Assembly: GCF_000373985.1 (NCBI RefSeq) | Contig: NZ_KB892946.1 | Location: forward strand, 1 to 64,000 | Reading direction: 5' to 3' | Origin: Desulfobacter curvatus DSM 3379 | Lineage (GTDB): Bacteria > Desulfobacterota > Desulfobacteria > Desulfobacterales > Desulfobacteraceae | DNA: 64,000 bases | Shown: in pieces, positions 1 through 7,730 of the stretch | Layout of the letters: each line of letters starts with the position of its first letter | Position numbering within the stretch: position 1 is the stretch's first letter | Position numbers and translations under genes: made by a program | The notes under the pieces: model-generated | The model's input: only the letters and a program-made list of their open reading frames with translations | The model's database searches: none | Told to the model about the DNA's origin: nothing

Positions 1-216
1 TGGGAGGAACCGGTTTTTTCCTTGACTTATCCTGGAACGAAGTTACAAATTTTTGGGGGTAAGGGTAAAAATACAATGTATGAGACGACAATTACCGATC
101 CTAAAATCCATTTAATGTGGTTTAACAGGCGTCAATTACAATGAAGGATTGAGTCAGTCTGCTAAATGTAAAGATCGTAACAAAAACGGAACAGAATTTA
201 TGCACTCAAAAAGCAT
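1..216. other. Gene-free left edge
   Basis: No reading frame with a plausible start or family match was found here on either strand. The stretch is AT-rich. A short motif gcgtcaattaca near 129-140 is an inverted match to the taattgacgc element at 245-254, so it may be debris of the same insertion sequence whose terminal repeats are seen at 232-275. A minus-strand frame that could have been a transposase start closes after about 18 codons. Confidence 0.4.
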
Positions 217-2865
217 TTATTGATATAAAAAAACCGGACAAGATAATTGACGCGAACCGGACAAAGTAATTGACATTTGATATCCGGGCAATATGTCTTC
301 TAATCGTTCCTTTAATTCTTCATAGGCGAGCAGCGCTTGAGGTTCGGTTAAGGAAAAATTAAAATCATATGTATGCCAATCGTTTACGTGTTCGATTTCA
401 ACTTTATGCCGCCCTTTTTTCAATGAAATCCTTCTGCCTTTGACCTCCTTGTCATCAATTAACACCCTGGTGGCGGAGTTACCGGAATCCATATTGATTT
501 CCATCTCTTTGTCTTTCTCCAGAACGACATTGCCAATCCAGAATGCACCGAAATTCTCAGGGATTATCCCATATTGGTATACTATGGCCGATCCTGTACT
601 GTTATTTTTTATCTTGCCGGAACTATTGACTGAGGCATCCTCAACAATGCCGATGAATTTCGGCTGGCCCGGATTGAAGATATCGAAATAAAAGGCTTTA
701 AAGGCTCCTGTCGGGATGTCTTTTGTTGCGCCAAGGGGTTCAGCCCAGGATTTTCTTTGGACCTCCGGTTGAATCTTTCTGCCCGGCATATATTCCCGGG
801 TTCTGTTCGGATCAACATATTTGGTTGCCACCGGATTAAAAACAATATCAATTTTTTTGGGATGTTCAATAAAGATATTATAATCCGGTGATACATCTGC
901 AAAACCGATATACCGGTATTTTTCCCGGTCAAGTATCGTTTCCGGCGCTTCTATTGTATCTGTTTGATCCGCCCCGCTAAAACCCGCCGGTAATTTTCCG
1001 GTCAAGGCAAGGATTTGCAGAGCAGCTTGTTTGAAGGTGTCTTTTATGTTTAATCTTTTTCCGCGAACAGGGATGAATCGGGTCGTATTCGCCAACTTGA
1101 AAAAATGATAGATGGGTATATTTTGAGGAAGGTTTTTAATAGATACGGCGGCGTTTTTGGCAGAGGTTACAACTGCGGCAAGTTTATCGGTATTGCAGCT
1201 TTTAAAATCCCAGGTTGCCCGTCTATATGAGGTTAAAAAAAGCACAACCGGTTTTTTTGAGTCTTTAAGGATAATATCCACTGTTTGATCCGGAGATTGG
1301 CTTTTCTGCACCCCGCAGTAAATCGAATCAAAGTCCCCAATCCCTTTCAGATAGGCGGCCAGTTCGTCATATTTTAGGTCTTTGGCGGTATCTGTGATCG
1401 ACACATTTAATTTTGCCGCCCTGGATTCTACTTCGGGGTAGGCCACAAACATAACCTCGTGCCTTCCCGGCTTGAACTTATGCTGATAGACCTTTTCACG
1501 GGAATTTTTCCCCCGCCAGACAGACCTGCCGTCTATTATCAGTTCAGCCCTAAGTCCCTGGTGTGAAATTGTAAATGTTTTATCAATTGGTTTTAAAACT
1601 TCAAAGTACCCTTTCCAGTTACCTTTGATAAAGGTGCCGTCAAGGGCAGGTTCCTTGACAACCTGGGTTTGAGTAACCGTATTATTCTGCTGTTGAACAA
1701 CCAGGGATTCGACAAACGAGTTGACCGGATACGGGTCAGTCCGGCCCGGAGCAGCACTATCCGAAGCGCTTATCGAACCGTTTTTTGGGGGGAGGTCATT
1801 TGCTTTGGCCTGGAAAAATTCAGGGATAATAATATTGCTTAAACCATATTCTGTGAATGCATAGTCTGCATTTTTCCCGGTAAATGCCCGGATATCATAA
1901 GAACTCTTGTATGCGTTCCTATTTGCCGGCAATTCATAAACAGGTGCAGGAGAGGTCATTGCAACCGTACTTCCGGGTGATCTCCCGCGAAGCACTACAC
2001 CGGTAATTTTTGCATTGTGAGGGTTGTTGAACACCCAGTTGACTGCCCGGTAACTGTTTAAAAAAATAAAAATCGGTGCCGATGATCCGGGTAGTGTAAC
2101 GAGAATTTCATTGTAATTATTTCCGGCGGTATTGGCGCTTGCCTCGTAAGCGCCTAAATAAACTATTTTAGTCGAGTTAAAGTCTATATCTTTAAATAGT
2201 TCCACAGCTGCCGATTTGTCCAATTTTTGATAATCGGTGAAGGAAACGTTGAAAGAGGTTGTATGCCAATGGTTATGTAACTCAATCCTTATTTTGTTAT
2301 CGCCTTTGTTCAGGGTGAACCGGACTATTTTAGAATCGTCTCTCCATTTATCCACCAGATCATCATTCACGTATAAGGCGACATCTCCCTTTGAGACATC
2401 GAAGTGAGCCTTGACGGATTGCCTTTCGTTGAGAACGGTCATCGTACCTTTCCAGACACCATAGAAATTATACGAATCTATTCCGTGAAAAGAAAAGTTT
2501 AAATTTATAGATGGCCTTTTGACGGACTCCGTAAACCGGAGTTTTGAGACTATATCTTTTATTGTCCCGTCGTTGCCTTTGCCGGGATTCTTTCCATCAT
2601 TTTCAGTATAATAATATGCTTTAAAGGGACTGATTCCTACATTTTTAAGGTTAATCTGGGCCTTCCCTGGTTTCGTTTCTTCAATTTTATTTTTTGGAGA
2701 TGGATGAAAAAAATCGCTTTTCTGACGTTCTTGATTTTCGCATGGATAATCCTGAAATTTTAGGGTTCCATCGCTTTCTATGCATTTATATATTTCCCCG
2801 TAGGCGCTTATTATAAAGGATAGATGTAAACAGATAACCAAGAAAAGCAATTTCAGATTACGCAT
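217..2865 (-). CDS. Large secreted protein with DUF4124 and three PA14-like modules
   Basis: About 882 residues from the chosen start MRNLKLL, preceded by GGGA at a usable distance; an upstream ATG at 2892 has no ribosome site. A signal peptide (about residues 1-24) is followed by a DUF4124-like motif, YKCIESDGTLKFQDYPC. Three similar beta-sandwich modules follow near residues 85-220, 410-500 and 715-855. Each has a FYGVWKG / KGNWKG / FWIGNV strand, a 'lyIDD' strand and a KGxHxVxIE strand, as in PA14 or agglutinin-like domains that bind sugars. The C-terminal tail after LPGYQ derives from an IS-like terminal repeat, so the native end has been replaced. The exact role is unknown; a cell-surface carbohydrate-binding function is inferred. 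Confidence 0.75.
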   Translation of the reverse strand: MRNLKLLFLVICLHLSFIISAYGEIYKCIESDGTLKFQDYPCENQERQKSDFFHPSPKNKIEETKPGKAQINLKNVGISPFKAYYYTENDGKNPGKGNDGTIKDIVSKLRFTESVKRPSINLNFSFHGIDSYNFYGVWKGTMTVLNERQSVKAHFDVSKGDVALYVNDDLVDKWRDDSKIVRFTLNKGDNKIRIELHNHWHTTSFNVSFTDYQKLDKSAAVELFKDIDFNSTKIVYLGAYEASANTAGNNYNEILVTLPGSSAPIFIFLNSYRAVNWVFNNPHNAKITGVVLRGRSPGSTVAMTSPAPVYELPANRNAYKSSYDIRAFTGKNADYAFTEYGLSNIIIPEFFQAKANDLPPKNGSISASDSAAPGRTDPYPVNSFVESLVVQQQNNTVTQTQVVKEPALDGTFIKGNWKGYFEVLKPIDKTFTISHQGLRAELIIDGRSVWRGKNSREKVYQHKFKPGRHEVMFVAYPEVESRAAKLNVSITDTAKDLKYDELAAYLKGIGDFDSIYCGVQKSQSPDQTVDIILKDSKKPVVLFLTSYRRATWDFKSCNTDKLAAVVTSAKNAAVSIKNLPQNIPIYHFFKLANTTRFIPVRGKRLNIKDTFKQAALQILALTGKLPAGFSGADQTDTIEAPETILDREKYRYIGFADVSPDYNIFIEHPKKIDIVFNPVATKYVDPNRTREYMPGRKIQPEVQRKSWAEPLGATKDIPTGAFKAFYFDIFNPGQPKFIGIVEDASVNSSGKIKNNSTGSAIVYQYGIIPENFGAFWIGNVVLEKDKEMEINMDSGNSATRVLIDDKEVKGRRISLKKGRHKVEIEHVNDWHTYDFNFSLTEPQALLAYEELKERLEDILPGYQMSITLSGSRQLSCPVFLYQ
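232..275 (-). mobile_element. IS21-like double terminal repeat (relic)
   Basis: Two direct 20-nt repeats, 232-251 and 255-274, match at 18 of 20 positions with a 23-nt period; both have the form aaccggacaa..taattgac. Read on the minus strand the outer end begins TGTCAATTAC, and ends starting in TGT with several short internal repeats are typical of IS21-family elements. No transposase remains within the window. The repeat lies inside the last codons of the PA14-like gene and supplies its final ~19 residues and stop. This could also be an unrelated short repeat. Confidence 0.4.
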
Positions 2866-2963
2866 ATTATTTATTCCCAATGATTTAAGCATTCAATTAT
2901 GGATAGTTGGGGCTGCCGTCTAATATCTTTTGGCTTTTGAAATTTTTTGATTAATTAAAAGGT

Positions 2964-3278
2964 TCTTACCATTACCCGAAATAATTCGTAAAGAACTTAA
3001 TTCAAAAATTGAATTGTGATTCAAGAAAAATTTGATCATTTCCCCCAATGTCATTGAAATAGGCAGGTCCCCTGACTGGTAAAATACAACGTTTCCCCAT
3101 ATCCTGCGGTTAAAAATGTCAAGGTCAGGGTTTCGTGCAGAAAATCTTTTTCAATGCAGGCGACCCATTGAAGCAGATCTTCATTAACGCTGTTAGGATC
3201 GTTTTTCAGTTCGCTTTGATATTTAAAAAGATGCTGGTTTACCAGTTTCAGAGTGATACGGGTATCTGTGAAAAGCAG
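2964..3278 (-). pseudogene. Truncated duplicate of the DUF1302 gene 3' end
   Basis: This stretch matches 5382-5766, the 3' end and downstream flank of the intact DUF1302 gene, almost base for base, but lacks about 74 bp internally (after gtaaaatacaacg). The deletion shifts the frame, so the open frame 3051-3356 encodes the TDTRITLKLVNQHLFKY..HETLTLTFL block and then ends abnormally with a short out-of-frame tail. The 5' part of the gene is absent; similarity stops at about 3278. It is a dead fragment in the same orientation as the parent, forming a direct repeat around the 3.3-5.4 kb cargo genes. Confidence 0.85.
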
Positions 3279-3310
3279 CGCTGGCCAGCCAGTCATAGTG
3301 AAATGCCGGA

Positions 3311-3724
3311 TTAGCCACCGGATGAAATTAATGGAAAAATTGAAATCCCTATCCAAGTTATAAAACCTAAAAGAATTATTAATTGTGATGATAAATATTT
3401 TTTCATATATTTATCAGGCAATTGAAGAGTTTTCAGTTTTTTAAAGGAGAAAACCTGTATTACGATCATGAACAATAAAATTGCAACTAAGAATAAAATA
3501 TAAGGAATGAAACCATTAAAATGGAATATTTTTTCAGCAAAGAAAAAAAATCCTAAAATCAACACTAATGGAATCAAATTATACATTCGCATTTTTGAGA
3601 AAGAATCAAGAATTGAAATTTTCTGTTCAGGCGATAACTGTTTAAGCGCTTTTTCAGAAATTATTTTGCTTAGAATTATTGCAGCAAATAAAATTATAAT
3701 ACTAATTGTTGATAACTCATTCAT
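3311..3724 (-). CDS. Small four-helix membrane protein, function unknown
   Basis: 137 residues with four evident hydrophobic segments: about residues 5-20, 48-64, 72-92 and 112-132. A short basic or polar loop containing KALKQLSPEQKISILDSFSKMR lies between helices 1 and 2. No family was recognised. It is the last gene of the minus-strand cargo between the two copies of the DUF1302 3' end, and the frame stays open into the edge of the duplicated fragment. The ribosome site (GGAATA) is weak. It could act as a membrane partner or immunity factor for the neighbouring peptidase, but nothing in the sequence proves this. Confidence 0.55.
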   Translation of the reverse strand: MNELSTISIIILFAAIILSKIISEKALKQLSPEQKISILDSFSKMRMYNLIPLVLILGFFFFAEKIFHFNGFIPYILFLVAILLFMIVIQVFSFKKLKTLQLPDKYMKKYLSSQLIILLGFITWIGISIFPLISSGG

Positions 3725-3834
3725 TTTATTATTCCATATTTGTGGCTAATTATTTTGTTCACTGTTATGTAATGTATGGATAAATAGTCGGCGACCATCT
3801 TTTGTAGTTACCGCTATGTGTAGCCTGCCGTTTG

Positions 3835-3852
3835 CCGCCTTGGCATCGGCGG
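3835..3852. repeat. Small GC-rich hairpin in cargo intergenic gap
   Basis: ccgcc at 3835-3839 and ggcgg at 3848-3852 flank an 8-nt loop in an otherwise AT-rich gap between the membrane protein and the methyltransferase remnant. No T-run follows. It could be a remnant of a recombination site or a weak terminator. Confidence 0.3.
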
Positions 3853-3861
3853 TGAGTTTTG

Positions 3862-4308
3862 TTAAACACGTTTTGCCACCAGCATTTCTTTGGCACCTTT
3901 TTGAAATTCATATTCAACTGAAACCAGTGAAGTACTGATCCCACTGCTTAATAAAGAGGTCATGACAGGATTAAGATGCTTTGACTGTTCATTATCTTCA
4001 ATTGACAGTAGTGGATATATTCGAACTTCTTTGGATACACGGCATAACTCTTTCAAAGATAAAATATGTTGGTTTAAAGTTACATGTTCACTATATAAGA
4101 ATAAATAATGAGAACATAGCGCCAGTTCGAATTCGTCATCATTGAATGGTAATACAGGTAGTGATCCATTAATATATCTCCCCGCCTTCTTTCCGATAAT
4201 TCCATGATGCTTTCTTGTGGTACTAATCAGCGCGCGACCATTGGCGCCAGCGACATTAGCATTATTAAATTTATTCTGACGTACAGGTTGGTTCTGACTC
4301 ATATCCAA
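3862..4308 (-). pseudogene. C-terminal remnant of a SAM-dependent methyltransferase
   Basis: Residues from about 52 onward (LPFNDDEFELALCSHYLFLYS ... ELCRVSKEVRIYPLL ... VEYEFQKGAKEMLVAKRV) read as the C-terminal half of a Rossmann-fold class I methyltransferase: post-motif II strand, motif III and final beta-hairpin. The SAM-binding glycine motif is absent. The first ~50 residues (NVAGANGRALISTTRKHHG) do not resemble the family. The frame overlaps the lipoprotein gene by 38 bp, which supports an accidental join. It is probably not functional as a methyltransferase. Confidence 0.6.
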
Positions 4309-4759
4309 GATAATAATAACCTTGCCAAATTACGGAACTGTTTTTTGATATTGAAAATTGTACTCCTTCTGTAGTAGTGCAATAAGAAAATTTTAATCCA
4401 GATATAGATAGCTCTTCAGGATTCAGGAGTCCAATTGCTAAATTCACAGGCCGCTCTGATTTGATTATATAAAAAAAATATCCAGCATTCTTGTTAACAC
4501 TGGCTCTATCATCCATCAGTGGGTAGCATTCTTCACTCTCCGTCGTTTTTTTTAGGACTATAGCTTTTTCAAAAGTTACTTCGTCGTCAAGATGCACCAA
4601 TTTAATTTGATACTGAGGAGGAATGTCAGCGTTTTTTATTGCCAGGCATCTTCCATGTAACCAACCTATCTCATTATCCAAACCATTATTATCCTGCTTT
4701 GATAATGGTGAACAGGATGTTGCCATTACAGCAATTATAAAAAGAATAAATAGTTTCAT
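4271..4759 (-). CDS. Small lipoprotein next to M15 peptidase (possible immunity protein)
   Basis: About 162 residues from MKLFILFIIAVMATSC, a lipoprotein signal peptide with lipobox MATSC (Cys 16). Upstream in-frame ATGs at 4771 and 4792 lie inside the preceding gene. The mature part has four further cysteines (near GRCLA, EECYP, SYCTT and PTCTS) that could form two disulfides. No family was recognised. The gene starts two bases after the stop of the peptidase gene, so the two are co-transcribed and probably translationally coupled. A periplasm-facing lipoprotein paired with a cell-wall hydrolase is the usual arrangement of an immunity protein and its toxin; that role is inferred. Confidence 0.6.
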   Translation of the reverse strand: MKLFILFIIAVMATSCSPLSKQDNNGLDNEIGWLHGRCLAIKNADIPPQYQIKLVHLDDEVTFEKAIVLKKTTESEECYPLMDDRASVNKNAGYFFYIIKSERPVNLAIGLLNPEELSISGLKFSYCTTTEGVQFSISKNSSVIWQGYYYLGYESEPTCTSE

Positions 4760-4760
4760 T

Positions 4761-5333
4761 TTATCGTCCATTGTATGACCAATGAGGAGCATCTGTTTTT
4801 AATTTTTTTACACCATAAGACTCTCCAATAGAATGAAGTATTGTATTGGTATTTACGTTTGGAGAGGATGTGACAGACACCGCTGTTCCGTCCTTTTTTT
4901 TCACTTTTATAGTGCCGGTCCATGTGATGGTCATATCAATCGCTTTGCCACTTATATGATTGCTTGTCAAAGAAGGAGGATTAATGCTCCTGGGCGGAAT
5001 AGCTAAGCCAAAACCGTTCACCATCTCAAGTGCGCCTGATTTGCTCTTGGCCAAATCCCCATGATTCCACTCTATGTCGACTCCGATCATCTTCTGTGCA
5101 TCAGAAGGTTTACACTTGCCTTGTGAAATCTTCCATGACCAATGAAAAAGATAGGCCCTTTTATCACTTCTTTTGGTTGTTGATACATTCACTGTGGCGC
5201 CAGCATCTTTTAATGCCTTTATAAAAGCGGTTGCAGCGTTTTTAAATGAGACTTCGAGATCATCAACTTTGTTGCTGTTTTTTGCATGAGCATTGGCCCA
5301 TGTAACCCAATATATTCCACTTTTAGTAGCCAT
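4761..5333 (-). CDS. M15/VanY-like peptidoglycan peptidase without signal peptide
   Basis: 190 residues starting MATKSG after a good AGGAG site. The zinc-site pattern of M15-type D-Ala-D-Ala/LD-peptidases is present: SNHISGKAIDMTI (His and Asp ligands, about residues 124-133) and a distal DAPHWSYNGR (His ligand, about residues 181-190). The N-terminal half (GIYWVTWANAHAKNSNKVDDL ... KRAYLFHWSWKISQG) is typical of stand-alone phage or secretion-system wall peptidases. There is no signal peptide, so the protein would need a dedicated export route or lysis to reach the wall. It is the first gene of the cargo and overlaps nothing upstream. A type VI-like effector or a prophage endolysin remnant are the two main readings. 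Confidence 0.7.
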   Translation of the reverse strand: MATKSGIYWVTWANAHAKNSNKVDDLEVSFKNAATAFIKALKDAGATVNVSTTKRSDKRAYLFHWSWKISQGKCKPSDAQKMIGVDIEWNHGDLAKSKSGALEMVNGFGLAIPPRSINPPSLTSNHISGKAIDMTITWTGTIKVKKKDGTAVSVTSSPNVNTNTILHSIGESYGVKKLKTDAPHWSYNGR

Positions 5334-5419
5334 TCTTCTCCTATAACTATCTAAATAGACAAAGATATTTGAATTTTAAACTCTTACCATTTCCCGAAAT
5401 AAGTCGTAAAGAATTTAAT

Positions 5420-6889
5420 TCAAAAACTGAATTTTAACTCAAGGAAAATTTGATCATTTCCCCCAATGTCATTGAACATAGGCAGGTCCCCTGACTGGTA
5501 AAATACAACGCCTGCTTTTACTGTAACACTGTCTGCAATGTCGTATTCTGCTGAAACCCGCTGGTAGGCGCCGCCTTGCCACTTTTCCCCATATCCTGCG
5601 GCTAAAAATGTCAAGGTCAGGGTCTCATGCAGAAAATCTTTTTCAATGCAGGCGACCCATTGAAGCTGATCTTCATTAACGCCGTCAGGATTGTTTTTCA
5701 GTTCGCTTTTATATTTAAAAAGATGCTGGTTGACCAGTTCCAGAGTGATCCGGGTATCTGTGAAACCACTGTATTCAAAACCTGCCATGGCGTCCAGCCG
5801 TGAGAATTCGTCATTGAGTGTATTAGTATATTTCAGTCCGTCCCAATATGCTGATTCGGCTTTGATAATCCAGTTCCCTTTTACCAGGGTTGATGACGCC
5901 CCGAACATCTTCACCCGTTCATGTTTTTGTACCGGGACAGGCGTGATACCATCTGAACCGTTTTCAAGATAAGTGTCCGGATGGTATATATCTGCCCAGT
6001 ACAGCCCTAAATCCAAACCGGAGAACCTTCCTTTAAGCGCCAGCGCAAATTGGCTGTTCTCTAAATCAGAGTCCGGTTTTTCTTCATATGCCGGGGCTTG
6101 GGAATACGGATAAAATCCAGACCCGTAAGATGGTGTTTCATTGAACCGGACTTCATGGATCATGATACCGGATAGATTAAAGGGACCCAGGTAATAGTCG
6201 ATTTTGCTCATGGCTACAGGCAGCCGAAGATCTTCAATGTCCGTGGTGCCGGGATTTTTAAGATCAAGAGGATTTAGAATGTCCACCACCCGGACATAAT
6301 CGGATGTCCCCCATACAACAATCTGGCGGCCGGTTTTGATGTCCAGCTGCTTTGCAGGACTTGCCTGAAGATAAAGTTCGCGCAATTCCGTTTGATTTTC
6401 GTACGCATCCAGAACCTCATCCGTATAATTTTCACGCCCTTTGACTGTGTAGATGAAATCATACCCGGCAAGACCACTGGCAAATACAACCCATTTAAAT
6501 ATGGACCATCTATCTATTGGTTTAATTTCAAGTTCCAGCAGCATTTCCGTCTTCAGGCTTTTAACGCCCTGCCAGTCTGTGTCTTCCCGAACCGGTGCAT
6601 CATGGGAAAAGTTATATGCACCGGCAGTTTTAATATGCCCTGTCAGACGAAAGATTTGTGGGGCGTGGGCGGCGTTACCGGTTAAGGCATCCCCGGCATT
6701 ATCATCTTTTGTTGTTTCAAGATCCTCAAATCCGTCAAGCAGCGCATCAGATCCGTCATGGGCCAGGGCCGCCTGACACAGGATTCCGGAAAGTATCATG
6801 AATGAAACTAAAGACCAAAAATGTAAGGTAAAATTGGGTGCCGCAGGCGCCTCGCCCTTTTGTTTCTTGTATCTTGTTTCTAGTTTCAT
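5420..6889 (-). CDS. DUF1302-family outer-membrane protein of RND operon
   Basis: 489 residues. An N-terminal signal-anchor stretch (FWSLVSFMILSGILCQAALA) precedes a region rich in amphipathic beta-strands that ends with an aromatic residue (LELKFSF), as in outer-membrane barrels. Motifs GRQIVVWGTSDYVRVVDILNP and DLRLPVAMSKIDYYLGPFNL are characteristic of DUF1302 proteins. It is the last gene of a four-gene minus-strand operon with a LolA-like protein and an RND pump, and begins 9 bp after its neighbour. These modules are thought to move lipids or hydrophobic compounds to the outer membrane; the substrate is unknown. Its 3' end was duplicated at 2964-3278. Confidence 0.85.
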   Translation of the reverse strand: MKLETRYKKQKGEAPAAPNFTLHFWSLVSFMILSGILCQAALAHDGSDALLDGFEDLETTKDDNAGDALTGNAAHAPQIFRLTGHIKTAGAYNFSHDAPVREDTDWQGVKSLKTEMLLELEIKPIDRWSIFKWVVFASGLAGYDFIYTVKGRENYTDEVLDAYENQTELRELYLQASPAKQLDIKTGRQIVVWGTSDYVRVVDILNPLDLKNPGTTDIEDLRLPVAMSKIDYYLGPFNLSGIMIHEVRFNETPSYGSGFYPYSQAPAYEEKPDSDLENSQFALALKGRFSGLDLGLYWADIYHPDTYLENGSDGITPVPVQKHERVKMFGASSTLVKGNWIIKAESAYWDGLKYTNTLNDEFSRLDAMAGFEYSGFTDTRITLELVNQHLFKYKSELKNNPDGVNEDQLQWVACIEKDFLHETLTLTFLAAGYGEKWQGGAYQRVSAEYDIADSVTVKAGVVFYQSGDLPMFNDIGGNDQIFLELKFSF

Positions 6890-6898
6890 GTAAAAGCT

Positions 6899-7729
6899 TT
6901 ACAATCCTTTTTCCATCTGCCGGACGGAAAACAGCCCTTCATCCAGATCCTGGTTAAATTTAACCCCGTCCAGGGTCAGATCGGTTTTATGAATAATCTG
7001 TTTTCCTTTCTTACGGGTGATCTGCAGGTGTGTGGACACCCATATGCCGTCAATTTTGTCCAGTTGACGGACCATCATGTATTTGAGGTCCGGGCTGTTT
7101 TCCACCCAGCTGATGGACCGGATCACCACATCGTTGTCCTGGCGGACAAACAGGAGTTCCTTGTCGTATCCGGTCTCTTTGATGATCTTTTCTGATCTGG
7201 GAATGGCCCATATGGCCCAGGTTTTGACACCGTCAAAAATTTGCTCCCGGCCTTTTTCATAAAACCTGTAATCATAGTATGTCAGTTCGCGGTCGGTCAT
7301 GTCCGAGTAGTTCAGGTCCGAGCCCATGAAACTGCCGCTTTTATCCGCAGATGCAATGCGTTTGGTTTTTTTCAATGCCGGCAGATAGAGCCATTGATCG
7401 TCCTCATGTTCTGGATCATCATAATCAATGTTTAAAAAGGCGGTTTTATTCACATCCGCCGGAGAAAGGAAAAACATCAGGGACAGGGTGTCCGGCCCCT
7501 TGTCTTTGGTAAATGTTTGGATTTCTCGAATCCGCTGGCCGCCGTTCCGATCGGTCAGGATCATTTCCATTTGCGCGACCCGGTTGTCCCCGGTGTCCCT
7601 GGCATCCACCTGTTCCATAATTTTGCGTGCGGCAGGGTCATCGGCCAGTGCCGGAGCCGAACTCAATATCAACAGCACCAAGGTAAATAATCCCTGCCAA
7701 AGCCACCTGTTTCTTTTTTGTTTTTTCAT
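6899..7729 (-). CDS. LolA-like outer-membrane lipoprotein-sorting protein
   Basis: 276 residues with a clear Sec signal peptide (WLWQGLFTLVLLILSSAPALA). The mature part has the LolA-like signature of this subfamily: the RxxxMEMILTDRNG strand, QWLYLPALKKTKRIAS, SFMGSDLNYSDM and the ETGYDKELLFVRQDNDVVIR strand. The fold is an open beta-barrel that carries a hydrophobic ligand through the periplasm. It sits 1 bp after the RND gene and immediately before the DUF1302 gene, so it probably shuttles the pump substrate between inner and outer membrane. Confidence 0.9.
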   Translation of the reverse strand: MKKQKRNRWLWQGLFTLVLLILSSAPALADDPAARKIMEQVDARDTGDNRVAQMEMILTDRNGGQRIREIQTFTKDKGPDTLSLMFFLSPADVNKTAFLNIDYDDPEHEDDQWLYLPALKKTKRIASADKSGSFMGSDLNYSDMTDRELTYYDYRFYEKGREQIFDGVKTWAIWAIPRSEKIIKETGYDKELLFVRQDNDVVIRSISWVENSPDLKYMMVRQLDKIDGIWVSTHLQITRKKGKQIIHKTDLTLDGVKFNQDLDEGLFSVRQMEKGL

Positions 7730-7730
7730 T

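Noticed and set aside
3780..3865. Possible integron attC site after the methyltransferase remnant
   Set aside because: A GTTAAAC core-like box is present, but no matching second core or paired L/R boxes were found, and no integrase is near.
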